From assembly GCF_019703835.1 (NCBI RefSeq), contig NZ_AP023054.1:1674001-1738000 (forward strand): a stretch of DNA of 64,000 nucleotides. Reading direction: 5' to 3'. Below the pieces are notes generated by a model, which saw only the letters and a program-made list of their open reading frames with translations, ran no database searches and was not told the DNA's origin. Below are positions 45,701 through 54,242 of the stretch, piece after piece (position 1 is the stretch's first letter; each line of letters opens with the position of its first letter). Position numbers and translations under genes: made by a program. This DNA is from Thaumasiovibrio subtropicus (GTDB taxonomy: Bacteria > Pseudomonadota > Gammaproteobacteria > Enterobacterales > Vibrionaceae).

Positions 45701-47549
45701 ACGTCATATTCGTTTACAAGCCGCATTTAACCATCTGCACATCTTTTTGGATCCAAACCCAGAAGCAGAATCCAGTTACATAGAACGAGAGCGTTTGTTT
45801 AAACTGCCTCGATCTTCTTGGGAAGACTACGATCCAACCTTGATCTCTGAGGGTGGCGGCGTGTTCTCACGTCGATCTAAATCGATCCCGCTCAGCAGCC
45901 AAGTGCAGAAAATGTTGGGGACGCGCAAGCAATCGATGGCACCTAATGACCTGATTAACGCGATTTTGAAGATGAAGGCGGATCTGCTGTGGAATGGCGG
46001 TATCGGTACCTATGTCAAAGCAACCACTGAGACACATACAGATGTGGGTGATCGTGCGAATGATGCGCTACGCGTCAACGGCAACGAGTTGAATGTCGCC
46101 ATTGTTGGTGAAGGGGGCAACCTCGGGTTAACGCAGCTCGCACGCATGGAGTTCGCGATGAAGGGTGGCCGAGTTAATACTGATTTCATCGATAACGTCG
46201 GCGGTGTCGACTGTTCTGATAACGAAGTCAACATCAAGATCCTTCTCAATAGCTTAGTAATGAGTGGCGATTTAACCGTTAAGAAGCGAAATCAACTGCT
46301 CGAGTCGATGGAAGATGAGGTATCGGAAATCGTACTCAAAGACGCCTATTGGCAAGCAGAATCGATATCAGTGTCTGAAATGACGGGTGTGGATTCGCTC
46401 AAAGAGCAAATTCGTTTTCTTCATCATCTAGAGCGTGAAGGGCACATTGACCGGGCACTCGAATACTTGCCCGATGACGAAACGTTGACCGAGCGCGAGA
46501 AGCAAGGCCTGGGTTTAACCCGACCTGAGCAAGCGGTATTAATCGCGTATGCGAAAATGGTATTGAAAGAGCAGTTGGTGTCGGAAGAGATTGCCAACGA
46601 TCCTTACCATGCGCGCATGCTACCTGCGTATTTCCCTTCAGAACTGCAGAGTCAATACCGTTCCGCGATGGATCAACATCCATTGCGTAAAGAGATCATT
46701 GCGACATGCCTTGCTAACCAAATGTCGAATGACATGGGATGTAACTTTGTGCCTCGTATGCATGATGAGACGGGTGCTGAGGTGATTGCCATTGCCAATG
46801 CCTATTCTGTTGCACGAGAGATTTTCCAGTTTGGTCAATTGTTCGAGCAGATTCGCGACCTCGATAATCAAGTTGAGGCCAAGGTTCAGTATCAAATGCT
46901 GCATCAATGTCGTCGTATGCTGCGCCGAGCAACGCGTTGGATCTTAAGATCCAAGGATCGTCTAGGGATTGAAGAGCAAATTTCGATCTTCCAGCCTGTA
47001 GTGAATGATCTAAAAGAAAATTTAGTGAACTACTTGGTTGACGACGAAGTGGCGGATCACGATCGTGATGCTCAGCGCTACATTGATAGCGGCGTACCTC
47101 AAGACTTGGCCAATACCATTGCACGTATGAGTAGCCTTTACTCAGCAATGGATATTGCCCAAATTGCGGAAGAGCATCATAAAGAGATTGATTTTGTTGC
47201 TAAGACATACTTTGTGATGGGGGCGAAACTGTCGCTGCACTGGTTCTTGGATCAGATTAACCATCAAAGTGTTGAGAATCATTGGCAAGCATTGGCGCGT
47301 GCGACCTTTAGAGAAGATTTGGATTGGCAGCAACGTCAATTGACAGCTTCCATTGTGATCGACCTGAATGAGAATGCGGACCCAGTTGAAAGTGTTGAAG
47401 CCTGGCTAGACGAACATCAGGTGGCGATATCACGATGGGAGAGTATTTTAGCGGAGTTCCGAGTGGGTAATGTCCACGAATTCGCCAAGTTCTCGGTAGC
47501 AATGCGTGAATTAGTGCTTTTAAATTTGAATTGTCGACCAAATCAGTGA
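42723..47549 (+). CDS. gdhB: NAD-specific glutamate dehydrogenase, large 180-kDa class
   Basis: 1608 residues, the class with long N- and C-terminal extensions (1600+). Converts glutamate to 2-oxoglutarate plus ammonia with NAD, feeding amino acids into the TCA cycle. An N-terminal ACT-like regulatory part is followed by the catalytic core beginning about residue 790: GGKVARGGLRWSDRREDFRT, then LVKAQQVKNTVIVPVGAKGG with the active-site Lys, and AVGDMAGDVFGNGMLLS, the nucleotide region. GGAG eight bases before ATG. A matS site lies inside. The large size and single-gene unit are normal. Confidence 0.97.
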   Translation: MTALQPIVPVLLEKVYRLIQEKVDPPASSLVEALAKKLLTQLDDNDLVERNESDLYGAVMSLWQHLNDNKENHFSVRVFNPTLAQHGWQSTHTVVEIICPDRPFLVESVRMTLGRRETTSHMMLNGPHRFCRDKEGRIEKVCEETGVLLSVFHIEIDRLNDDQQMLAMKQELETVLADVDQVVNDWQQMRDKMQQVKAELLKSKFPENPIEKEEAAEFLNWVCEHNFTFMGYHYFELQTIEGDHQLVPAGDDGLGILANSDRTRPIKLSSLPESARLEARKPQVLLLTKGNTKSKIHRPAYTDYVGVKTFNKKGEVIGEHRFIGLYAATAYHQSVDNIPLLNNKVQRILELSDYAPESYSWKSLKNILETFPRDELFQASEKEMLDVGSGVVKMQDRDLLKIFVRRDPFGRFFSCMVYTTKERYNTELRSKTQSLLKHYFGSQQDVEFTTFFSESPLARTHYIVRVDNNNFDIDVKLLERNLMEAASSWDDRLQEALVAHFGENEGTPVGKQFSRAFPRSYKEHMLPGSAVADIQQLLSLNETNKLAMSLYRPQEESSDSKKLKLKLFHRDEPLHLSDVMPMLENLGLRVIGEAPYEIVTNEGRVFWILDFEMLHNAKSNHDLAETRDRFQDTFAGIWQNRFENDGFNQLVLNAGLSGREVSIIRGYTKYMRQVGFPFSQEYIQSTVNTYPQIAKLLVKLFAQRFDPAKRNTEKLIGDVVTSIYKKLEEVESLDDDRILRRYVEMMLATLRTNFYQKGKDGDWKSSVAFKLKPSEIPEIPAPVPAFEIFVYSPDIEGVHLRGGKVARGGLRWSDRREDFRTEILGLVKAQQVKNTVIVPVGAKGGFVCKRQPSLSTRDEIFAEGQRCYRIFIQSLLDVTDNIIDGELVPPVSVVRHDEDDPYLVVAADKGTATFSDLANEVSDEYNFWLGDAFASGGSNGYDHKQMGITAKGGWESVKRHFREIGIDCQSTDFTCIAVGDMAGDVFGNGMLLSRHIRLQAAFNHLHIFLDPNPEAESSYIERERLFKLPRSSWEDYDPTLISEGGGVFSRRSKSIPLSSQVQKMLGTRKQSMAPNDLINAILKMKADLLWNGGIGTYVKATTETHTDVGDRANDALRVNGNELNVAIVGEGGNLGLTQLARMEFAMKGGRVNTDFIDNVGGVDCSDNEVNIKILLNSLVMSGDLTVKKRNQLLESMEDEVSEIVLKDAYWQAESISVSEMTGVDSLKEQIRFLHHLEREGHIDRALEYLPDDETLTEREKQGLGLTRPEQAVLIAYAKMVLKEQLVSEEIANDPYHARMLPAYFPSELQSQYRSAMDQHPLRKEIIATCLANQMSNDMGCNFVPRMHDETGAEVIAIANAYSVAREIFQFGQLFEQIRDLDNQVEAKVQYQMLHQCRRMLRRATRWILRSKDRLGIEEQISIFQPVVNDLKENLVNYLVDDEVADHDRDAQRYIDSGVPQDLANTIARMSSLYSAMDIAQIAEEHHKEIDFVAKTYFVMGAKLSLHWFLDQINHQSVENHWQALARATFREDLDWQQRQLTASIVIDLNENADPVESVEAWLDEHQVAISRWESILAEFRVGNVHEFAKFSVAMRELVLLNLNCRPNQ
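44872..44884. other. matS site 3 (GTGACGTTGTCAC)
   Basis: Exact match to GTGACRNYGTCAC (R=G, N=T, Y=T), within the glutamate dehydrogenase gene. Confidence 0.85.
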
Positions 47550-47557
47550 ATAATAAT

Positions 47558-47575
47558 GCCCCGTTTATTCGGGGC
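47558..47575 (+). terminator. Terminator after the glutamate dehydrogenase gene
   Basis: gccccg / cggggc stem followed by eight T. The pyrD ribosome site (GGAGG) begins right after it. Confidence 0.92.
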
Positions 47576-47592
47576 TTTTTTTTGGAGGTGTA

Positions 47593-48603
47593 ATGTTCTA
47601 CTCCCTTGCCAGAGCGGCAATCTTTAAGTTGGATCCTGAGCATGCTCATGAACTGACTATTCAAAACCTTTCTCGTTTTACCGGCACACCTCTTGATCTC
47701 TTCTATCGTCAAAATGTTCCTTACAAACCTGTTGAAGCAATGGGCTTGATTTTTAAAAATCCAGTCGGTCTCGCGGCAGGCTTGGATAAGGATGCAGAGT
47801 GTATTGACGCGTTTGGTGCAATGGGCTTTGGTTTCATCGAGGTGGGTACTGTTACACCACGCCCTCAAGCCGGTAATGACAAGCCACGCCTGTTTCGAGT
47901 TTTAGAAGCAGAGGGCATCATCAACCGCATGGGTTTCAATAACAAAGGTGTTGATCATCTTGTTGAAAATGTAAAGAAAGCCAAATATGACGGTATCATT
48001 GGTATCAACATCGGTAAGAACAAAGACACGCCGATTGAAAATGGTAAAGATGATTACCTGATCTGTATGGAAAAGGTTTACGAACACGCAGGCTATATCG
48101 CTGTCAACATTTCCTCGCCTAATACGCCTGATTTACGTTCGCTTCAATACGGTGATGCATTGGATGAGCTTTTATCTGCACTGAAAGAGAAGCAAGCTGA
48201 GTTAGCTGAGAAGCATGGTAAGTATGTGCCTGTGGCACTGAAGATTGCTCCTGATTTGGAAGATGAGGAAGTTATGCAAGTCGCTGACTCATGTCTACGC
48301 CATAAGATGGACGGTGTTATCGGTACTAACACGACCTTAGATCGTACACTGGTCAAAGGTATGAAGCATTGCGATGAAGCGGGTGGTTTGAGTGGTCGTC
48401 CTGTTCAAAACAAGAGCACAGAAGTGATACGCAAACTCGCGGAAGCACTCAAGGGTGAAATTCCTATCATCGGTGTTGGTGGTATCGATTCTGCGGTAGC
48501 CGCACGAGAGAAAATGGAAGCCGGTGCAAAGCTTGTTCAAGTTTACTCGGGTTTCATTTATCACGGCCCGAAGTTGGTCAAAGATATCGTGACAAATATC
48601 TAG
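47593..48603 (+). CDS. pyrD: Dihydroorotate dehydrogenase, quinone-dependent (class 2)
   Basis: 336 residues, same length as E. coli PyrD. Membrane-associated flavoenzyme making orotate in pyrimidine synthesis. N-terminal amphipathic helices ([20 protein letters not shown]) mark the quinone-linked class; [20 protein letters not shown] is the family signature, [14 protein letters not shown] carries the catalytic Ser, and IIGVGGIDS the FMN phosphate loop. GGAGG lies five bases before ATG. Confidence 0.97.
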   Translation: MFYSLARAAIFKLDPEHAHELTIQNLSRFTGTPLDLFYRQNVPYKPVEAMGLIFKNPVGLAAGLDKDAECIDAFGAMGFGFIEVGTVTPRPQAGNDKPRLFRVLEAEGIINRMGFNNKGVDHLVENVKKAKYDGIIGINIGKNKDTPIENGKDDYLICMEKVYEHAGYIAVNISSPNTPDLRSLQYGDALDELLSALKEKQAELAEKHGKYVPVALKIAPDLEDEEVMQVADSCLRHKMDGVIGTNTTLDRTLVKGMKHCDEAGGLSGRPVQNKSTEVIRKLAEALKGEIPIIGVGGIDSAVAAREKMEAGAKLVQVYSGFIYHGPKLVKDIVTNI

Positions 48604-48628
48604 TCATTTCAAAGCGCAGTGTTCGAAA

Positions 48629-48650
48629 AAGGGGAATGGGATTTCCCCTT
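48629..48650 (+). terminator. Terminator after pyrD
   Basis: aaggggaa / ttcccctt stem, 6-base loop, then at least eight T. Confidence 0.9.
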
Positions 48651-48740
48651 TTTTTTTGTCTTTAGCAAATTAAAATTCACATTAAAGCCGTTGTCTGAGT
48701 GCAACATCGTATCAACCAACAGGGAAGGTGGGTCAGTCTA

Positions 48741-49283
48741 ATGCTTAAGCCCAACAATCAATGGACCTGGTTTTATGACGCTGAAGGGCAGCAACTGATG
48801 CTGGACTTGGGCGCTGATATGATGTTCAAAACGGCTATTCCCGCTAATCGCTTGATTCCTGACGCGACACGCAGAATCCCGTTTTCGGTAGAAGATGCGA
48901 CCTTATTCCAAACCTACAGTGATATGGTGCATCATTTGCCTTTAACCGCTCCCCGTCGCGCTGAGCTTGTGCTGAATGCGATTGCGGCACATCGATATCA
49001 TAAGCCTATGTTACCTAAGAGTTGGTTCTTCACCGCGTGTGGTGATATTGACGCGCCAGAACTTGGCGAAGTGGTGGTATTAGAGACCGAGCATGGGCAA
49101 GGGCACTTCATCGTTGTAGAAAATAGCGGTAATGCCAGTTTAGTGATGTCGGCTTCCCTAGAGCCCGTTAGTCTCGATGGCAACAAAATGCTGAATTTCT
49201 GCGATACCATTAAAGTGATGAACGACAGAATGCAAATCGCTTACTTTGATGAGATGAAACATCAATATGCGAAAGTAAGTTAA
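48741..49283 (+). CDS. zapC: Cell division protein ZapC
   Basis: 180 residues, exactly the E. coli length when started at the ATG at 48741 (MLKPNNQWTWFYDAEGQQL), which aligns with other ZapC proteins; the GTG at 48699 would add 14 residues. ZapC binds FtsZ and stabilises Z-ring bundles. Seen in the middle: AHRYHKPMLPKSWFFTACGD; near the end KMLNFCDTIKVMNDRM. Order pyrD-zapC is conserved with E. coli. Confidence 0.93.
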   Translation: MLKPNNQWTWFYDAEGQQLMLDLGADMMFKTAIPANRLIPDATRRIPFSVEDATLFQTYSDMVHHLPLTAPRRAELVLNAIAAHRYHKPMLPKSWFFTACGDIDAPELGEVVVLETEHGQGHFIVVENSGNASLVMSASLEPVSLDGNKMLNFCDTIKVMNDRMQIAYFDEMKHQYAKVS

Positions 49284-49310
49284 GCGAGACACAGCGTTAT
49301 TCTTTGAAAA

Positions 49311-49336
49311 GCCAGTGCGGGAAACTTCACTGGCTT
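49311..49336 (+). terminator. Terminator after zapC
   Basis: agccagtg / cactggct stem, 10-base loop, then six T. Confidence 0.88.
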
Positions 49337-49936
49337 TTTTGCATCTGCAGCTTAAATCCGACCTTGCTGGTGGTCTGTCATCGATTCACTCCTCATCGTA
49401 CCGCGCTAGATATAGTGATATCTATCCCAATAATGCATCAACAATACCATGTAAGCGCATTAATTTTCCGTCAAAATTGTGGGCAATTTCACGCAATTGC
49501 GGCCAAAAACGCCCTCTAATTGTTCATTATTTCCCTGTTTATTTGATGTCTGTAATTTAATTACAGCCCCTGTGGCGAGTATCCATCTCGTGTTTCCCAG
49601 TAGGAAATAATGATGAGTCCTCTGAAAATGGGCAATAGCATTAAAGTAAATACACACTAACTAAGAGTGATGTGTGTTTGTTTTTGTTTCTATTTGGAAA
49701 CACGACCTGGACTTGGGGAGGGGCTGTCTGTGGATAACTTTGGTTCCAAATGGAAACAGTTGAATGGTGCCATTACGCAAGAGGGAGTGCATTCATCGGG
49801 CTGCGCCAGTAAAGGACATGAAATAGTCAAATGAGAAATAACAGGCCTAATAAGCGCTAAAAAGCGGCTAGATAGATAAGCTTATTGATGGTTAATCAGT
49901 TATAATCTCGGCCAACATCGTTCAAAGAAAGACATC
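49337..49936. other. 600-base gap before rlmKL with symmetric sites and a DnaA box
   Basis: No gene is supported. Seen: a perfect 9-mer DnaA box (TTATCCACA on the minus strand, 49729-49737) flanked by two symmetric motifs, GTTTC-N6-GAAAC (49686-49701) and TTCCA-AA-TGGAA (49744-49755). A TATAAT lies about 40 bases before the rlmKL start. Confidence 0.5.
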
Positions 49937-52066
49937 ATGAATCAGTATCTAGCTATCACATCTCGTGGTATTGAAAATCTCTTAGGTGAAGAACTTACTC
50001 AACTGGGTGCCAGCCAAGTCGAAGTGGTTGGGGCGGGCGTGCGCTTTAAAGCCGATTTAGAAACGGCTTATCGCTGTTGTTTATGGTCGCGATTAGCGTC
50101 TCGAATTATTTATGTGTTGAGTGAGTTTTCGGTTCGTGATGATCTGGAGCTTTATTTGGGGGCGTCGGTCATCAATTGGCCAGACCACTTCCACGCATCG
50201 AAACGTATCGTTGTCGATTTTAATGGGACAAACCGAGAAATTCGCAATAGCCAGTATGGTGCGTTGAAAATCAAAGATGCGATCGTCGATCGTTTCACTA
50301 AAGCTGGCTTTGAGCGTCCAAACATTGACCGCGAGCGACCTGATCTGCGAGTACACATGCGTTTGTCCCGTGACAAAGGCATTTTAGGCCTTGATATGGC
50401 GGGCAGTGGTATGCATCAACGTGGTTACCGGACTGAAGCAGGTAAAGCACCGCTACGTGAGACACATGCAGCGGCATTAGTCATGAAAAGTGGTTGGCAA
50501 GCCGATAAGAACCTGCTTGACCCTATGTGTGGTTCAGGGACGCTATTGATTGAAGCGGCGATGATGGCTGCAGATATCGCGCCGGGATTAAAGCGTCGTC
50601 GTTGGGGCTTTGAGGCTTTTGAGAATTTTGATAACGAGATCTGGCAGGGCGTGCTAACGGAAGCCACCGTTAAGGCTCGCCGTGGTCCGAAGAAAGTGAC
50701 AACGTCATTCTTTGGTCGTGATATGGATCGCCGTGTTTTGACCATTGCGCGTGAGAATGCAGGGCGTGCCGGTGTAGCGGCTTTGATTAACTTCGACGTA
50801 GAAGATGCAACGCAGTTAACCGCTCCTGAAGGCTTTGGTGAAGGTGTATTGCTGTCTAACCCACCGTATGGTGAGCGTTTGGGCACGACACCAACCTTGA
50901 TAAACCTCTACACAGAACTGGGTAACCGTCTAAAAATTGCATTTTCTGGTTGCTCCGCGTCGTTTTATTCCTCTTCAAATGAATTATTGAGCTGTTTGCG
51001 TATGCGAGCAGATCGTCAATATAAGTTAAAAAATGGTGCGCTCGACGCGGTACTGAAATCCTATTTGATTACTGGTGGGGCCGTGAAACGTGATGGTGAC
51101 AATGTCACCGTAGAAAAGGCACAAATTGCCCCTGATTTCGCCAACCGTTTGAAAAAGAACATGGGGAAAATCGAAAAATGGGCGAAGCGCGAAGGGATTG
51201 AAGCGTATCGTATCTATGATGCCGATTTGCCTGAATATAACGCGGCGATTGATTGGTATAAAGGTTACGTTGTCATTCAAGAGTACGCGGCACCAAAATC
51301 TGTGCCCGAAGAGAAGGCGCGGTTGCGTTTGATGGACATCATGCGGGCGACGATTGACGTGACAGGTGTTGATCCTAATAACGTGATTCTTAAAGTTCGC
51401 CAGCGCCAGAAAGGCACTAACCAGTATGAAAAACTGTCTCAAGCGGAAAAGACGATGACAGTGCAAGAGTACGGTGTCACGCTTGAAGTGAATTTGTACG
51501 ACTACCTCGATACCGGCTTGTTCCTTGATCACCGCTTTACGCGCCGCCGTTTGGGTCAAATGGCGGCAGGTAAAGATTTCTTGAACTTGTTCGCTTATAC
51601 CGGCTCTGCCACCGTGCATGCCGCAGTCGGTGGCGCGAGATCGACGACAACCGTCGACATGTCTAATACCTATCTTCGTTGGGCGCAAGAGAACATGGCG
51701 CACAACGGTCAAGTGGGTCGTCAGCATCAGTTTATTCAGGCAGATTGTTTGCAGTGGTTGCAACAAGTGGACGGCGAATATGATTTGATCTTTATCGACC
51801 CGCCAACATTTTCCAATTCAAAGCGTATGCAGCAGTCATTTGATGTGCAGCGTGACCACATCATGCTGATGGAAAACTTAAAACGCCTGTTAAGACCGGG
51901 TGGAACCATCGTGTTCTCGAATAATAAACGCGGCTTTAAGATGGATGCGGATAAGCTTCAAACATTAGGCTTGAAAGCGGATAACATTTCCTCGAAGACG
52001 TTACCACTCGACTTTGCTCGCAATAAGCAGATCCACAACTGTTGGATCATCACACACGATCAATAA
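49937..52066 (+). CDS. rlmKL: Bifunctional 23S rRNA methyltransferase RlmK/RlmL
   Basis: 709 residues, fused form as in E. coli (702). The N-terminal half (THUMP domain [12 protein letters not shown], then [20 protein letters not shown] and [12 protein letters not shown]) makes m2G2445; the C-terminal half ([36 protein letters not shown]) makes m7G2069. Both SAM-binding domains are intact. An exact matS site lies in the middle. The glutaredoxin-like gene follows 24 bases later. Confidence 0.97.
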   Translation: MNQYLAITSRGIENLLGEELTQLGASQVEVVGAGVRFKADLETAYRCCLWSRLASRIIYVLSEFSVRDDLELYLGASVINWPDHFHASKRIVVDFNGTNREIRNSQYGALKIKDAIVDRFTKAGFERPNIDRERPDLRVHMRLSRDKGILGLDMAGSGMHQRGYRTEAGKAPLRETHAAALVMKSGWQADKNLLDPMCGSGTLLIEAAMMAADIAPGLKRRRWGFEAFENFDNEIWQGVLTEATVKARRGPKKVTTSFFGRDMDRRVLTIARENAGRAGVAALINFDVEDATQLTAPEGFGEGVLLSNPPYGERLGTTPTLINLYTELGNRLKIAFSGCSASFYSSSNELLSCLRMRADRQYKLKNGALDAVLKSYLITGGAVKRDGDNVTVEKAQIAPDFANRLKKNMGKIEKWAKREGIEAYRIYDADLPEYNAAIDWYKGYVVIQEYAAPKSVPEEKARLRLMDIMRATIDVTGVDPNNVILKVRQRQKGTNQYEKLSQAEKTMTVQEYGVTLEVNLYDYLDTGLFLDHRFTRRRLGQMAAGKDFLNLFAYTGSATVHAAVGGARSTTTVDMSNTYLRWAQENMAHNGQVGRQHQFIQADCLQWLQQVDGEYDLIFIDPPTFSNSKRMQQSFDVQRDHIMLMENLKRLLRPGGTIVFSNNKRGFKMDADKLQTLGLKADNISSKTLPLDFARNKQIHNCWIITHDQ
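51096..51108. other. matS site 4 (GTGACAATGTCAC)
   Basis: Exact match to GTGACRNYGTCAC (R=A, N=A, Y=T), inside rlmKL. Confidence 0.85.
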
Positions 52067-52090
52067 GTATTTGATTAGGTTTAAAGGATT

Positions 52091-52336
52091 ATGATTCTAT
52101 ACAGCACGGAAGGCTGTCATCTCTGTGAGGAGGCGTATGTGCTCCTCACTCAACTCGGTGTCTCAGATCAGGTCTCAATCGTTGATATTGCATTTGATGA
52201 GGCACTCTTTTCACGTTACGGGGTCACAATCCCTGTTCTCAAGCTTGAAAATAAAGACGCTGAGCTGAATTGGCCATTTGATTTGGCGACGTTAACAGAT
52301 TGGTTAGATAAACATGGCATTAGTAACGATCAGTAA
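52091..52336 (+). CDS. Glutaredoxin-like protein (DUF836)
   Basis: 81 residues, thioredoxin fold. Redox motif CHLC in LYSTEGCHLCEEAYVLL at the N-terminus, and the cis-Pro region VTIPVLKLE. It probably works as a small glutathione-dependent reductase; no partner known. It overlaps uup by 23 bases, and rlmKL-grx-uup-DUF3466 form a tight run of overlapping or closely spaced genes. Confidence 0.9.
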   Translation: MILYSTEGCHLCEEAYVLLTQLGVSDQVSIVDIAFDEALFSRYGVTIPVLKLENKDAELNWPFDLATLTDWLDKHGISNDQ

Positions 52337-54242
52337 CGCCCAGTTGGCGTTTGGTGATAACCCGCTTCTCGATCGCGCAGAATTTATTCTACAATCGGGT
52401 GAGCGTGTTTGTTTGGTGGGCCGCAATGGTGCGGGGAAATCCACATTAATGAAAGTACTGGATGGGCAGGTACAGCTCGATGACGGTACGCTTCAGTTTA
52501 TGCAAGAGCTGCGTGTCTCGCGGCTTGAACAAGATCCGCCTCGCGATGCGTCGGGGACAGTGTTTGAGTTTGTTTCAGAAGGCTTGGCCGATGTCGGTAA
52601 ACTACTGAATCAGTACCATCAAATGCTTGATAAAGTCGCACACGATGCGTCTGAGAGTAATTTTGCCAAGTTGGCAAAGTTGCAAGAACAGATTGATTTG
52701 GCGGATGCGTGGCGAACAGACACTAAGATTGCGTCAGTCCTTGAAGATTTGAATCTGGACGGCGCGACACAATTGGCCAGTCTTTCTGGTGGTTGGCAGC
52801 GCAAGGCTGCACTGGCGAAAGCACTCGCTTGCGACCCTGACGTGTTGTTGCTCGATGAGCCAACTAACCACTTGGACGTGACCACGATTGAATGGCTAGA
52901 GCGCTACCTAAAAGACTTCAAAGGCGCAATTGTGTTTATTTCTCACGACCGTGCCTTTATTCAGTCGATGTCTACTCGTATTGTTGACCTAGACCGAGGC
53001 AAGTTAAGCTCATGGCCGGGTGATTATCAAAAGTACCTTGATGGTAAAGAAGAAGCACTTCGTGTAGAAGCCGAGCAAAATGCCGAATTTGACAAAAAGC
53101 TGGCTCAGGAAGAGACCTGGATCCGTCAAGGGATAAAAGCGCGCCGTACCCGCAATGAAGGGCGAGTGAGGGCGTTGAAACAGCTGCGTCGAGAGCGTAG
53201 TGAGCGACGTGAAGTGATGGGGAAAGCGAACATCAATCTCGATACTTCATCGCGCTCTGGCAAGATTGTGTTTGAAGCGGAAAATATTCACTATTGTTTC
53301 GGTGACAAAAATATTGTCAGTGATTTTAGCTTTACGATTATGCGTGGCGATAAGATCGCGCTTATTGGACCGAATGGTTGCGGTAAAAGTACGGTGCTTA
53401 AGCTGCTGCTTGATGAACTTAAACCTATGGAAGGTAAGTTACACTGCGGTACCAAGCTAGAGGTGGCGTACTTTGACCAGTATCGCGAAGTGCTAGATCC
53501 TGAAAAGAGTGTCATGGATAACTTGGCCGACGGTAAACAAGAAGTGACCGTCGCTGGACGTACGCGACATGCGTTAGGGTATCTTCAGGACTTCCTGTTT
53601 CACCCCAAGCGAGCTCGGACACCAGTAAAAGCCTTGTCCGGCGGCGAAAAAAACCGCTTGTTGCTTGCCAAGCTTTTCCTCAAACCGTGTAACTTATTAG
53701 TACTCGATGAACCAACGAACGATCTGGACATCGAAACCTTGGAACTTTTAGAAGAATTGCTTGCCAACTATGAGGGCACATTGCTGTTAGTCAGCCATGA
53801 CCGTCATTTTGTCGATAATACTGTGACCACATCCTGGATTTTTGAAGGAAATGGGCAGATTGATGAGTATGTTGGTGGTTATCATGACGCTCAACATCAA
53901 CGCGCTAATTCAGCGGCGATGCAGGCCAAACTCGAAGCAGAGCGGATTGAAAAGAAACGCCTTTCTGAAGAGAAAAAAGCGGCAAAGCAGACCGAGAAAA
54001 AAACGAATAGCAAGCGACTGTCTTACAAACTACAACGTGAGTTAGAGAGTCTGCCAGAAAAAATTGAACAACTTGAACATGAAATTGCGAAGTTGCAGGA
54101 AGATATCAACGATCCTGCCTTTTTCCAACAGAATGATGATGTTACCAAAGCGACGTTGTCACGTTTAAACGATGCGGAACAAGAGTTCGAAATCGCTTTT
54201 GAGCGTTGGGAAGAGTTAGAAGCAATGCAAAAGGGACAATAA
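52314..54242 (+). CDS. uup: ABC-F family ATPase Uup
   Basis: 642 residues. Two ABC cassettes without membrane domains: Walker A GRNGAGKST and GPNGCGKST, signature motifs LSGGWQRK and LSGGEKNR, Walker B VLLLDEPTNHLD and LVLDEPTNDLD. A C-terminal coiled coil (KLQRELESLPEKIEQLEHEI) is the Uup-type DNA/ribosome-binding part. Linked to ribosome rescue, replication-fork and transposon excision phenotypes. Its TAA overlaps the ATG of the DUF3466 gene (TAATG). Confidence 0.96.
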   Translation: MALVTISNAQLAFGDNPLLDRAEFILQSGERVCLVGRNGAGKSTLMKVLDGQVQLDDGTLQFMQELRVSRLEQDPPRDASGTVFEFVSEGLADVGKLLNQYHQMLDKVAHDASESNFAKLAKLQEQIDLADAWRTDTKIASVLEDLNLDGATQLASLSGGWQRKAALAKALACDPDVLLLDEPTNHLDVTTIEWLERYLKDFKGAIVFISHDRAFIQSMSTRIVDLDRGKLSSWPGDYQKYLDGKEEALRVEAEQNAEFDKKLAQEETWIRQGIKARRTRNEGRVRALKQLRRERSERREVMGKANINLDTSSRSGKIVFEAENIHYCFGDKNIVSDFSFTIMRGDKIALIGPNGCGKSTVLKLLLDELKPMEGKLHCGTKLEVAYFDQYREVLDPEKSVMDNLADGKQEVTVAGRTRHALGYLQDFLFHPKRARTPVKALSGGEKNRLLLAKLFLKPCNLLVLDEPTNDLDIETLELLEELLANYEGTLLLVSHDRHFVDNTVTTSWIFEGNGQIDEYVGGYHDAQHQRANSAAMQAKLEAERIEKKRLSEEKKAAKQTEKKTNSKRLSYKLQRELESLPEKIEQLEHEIAKLQEDINDPAFFQQNDDVTKATLSRLNDAEQEFEIAFERWEELEAMQKGQ

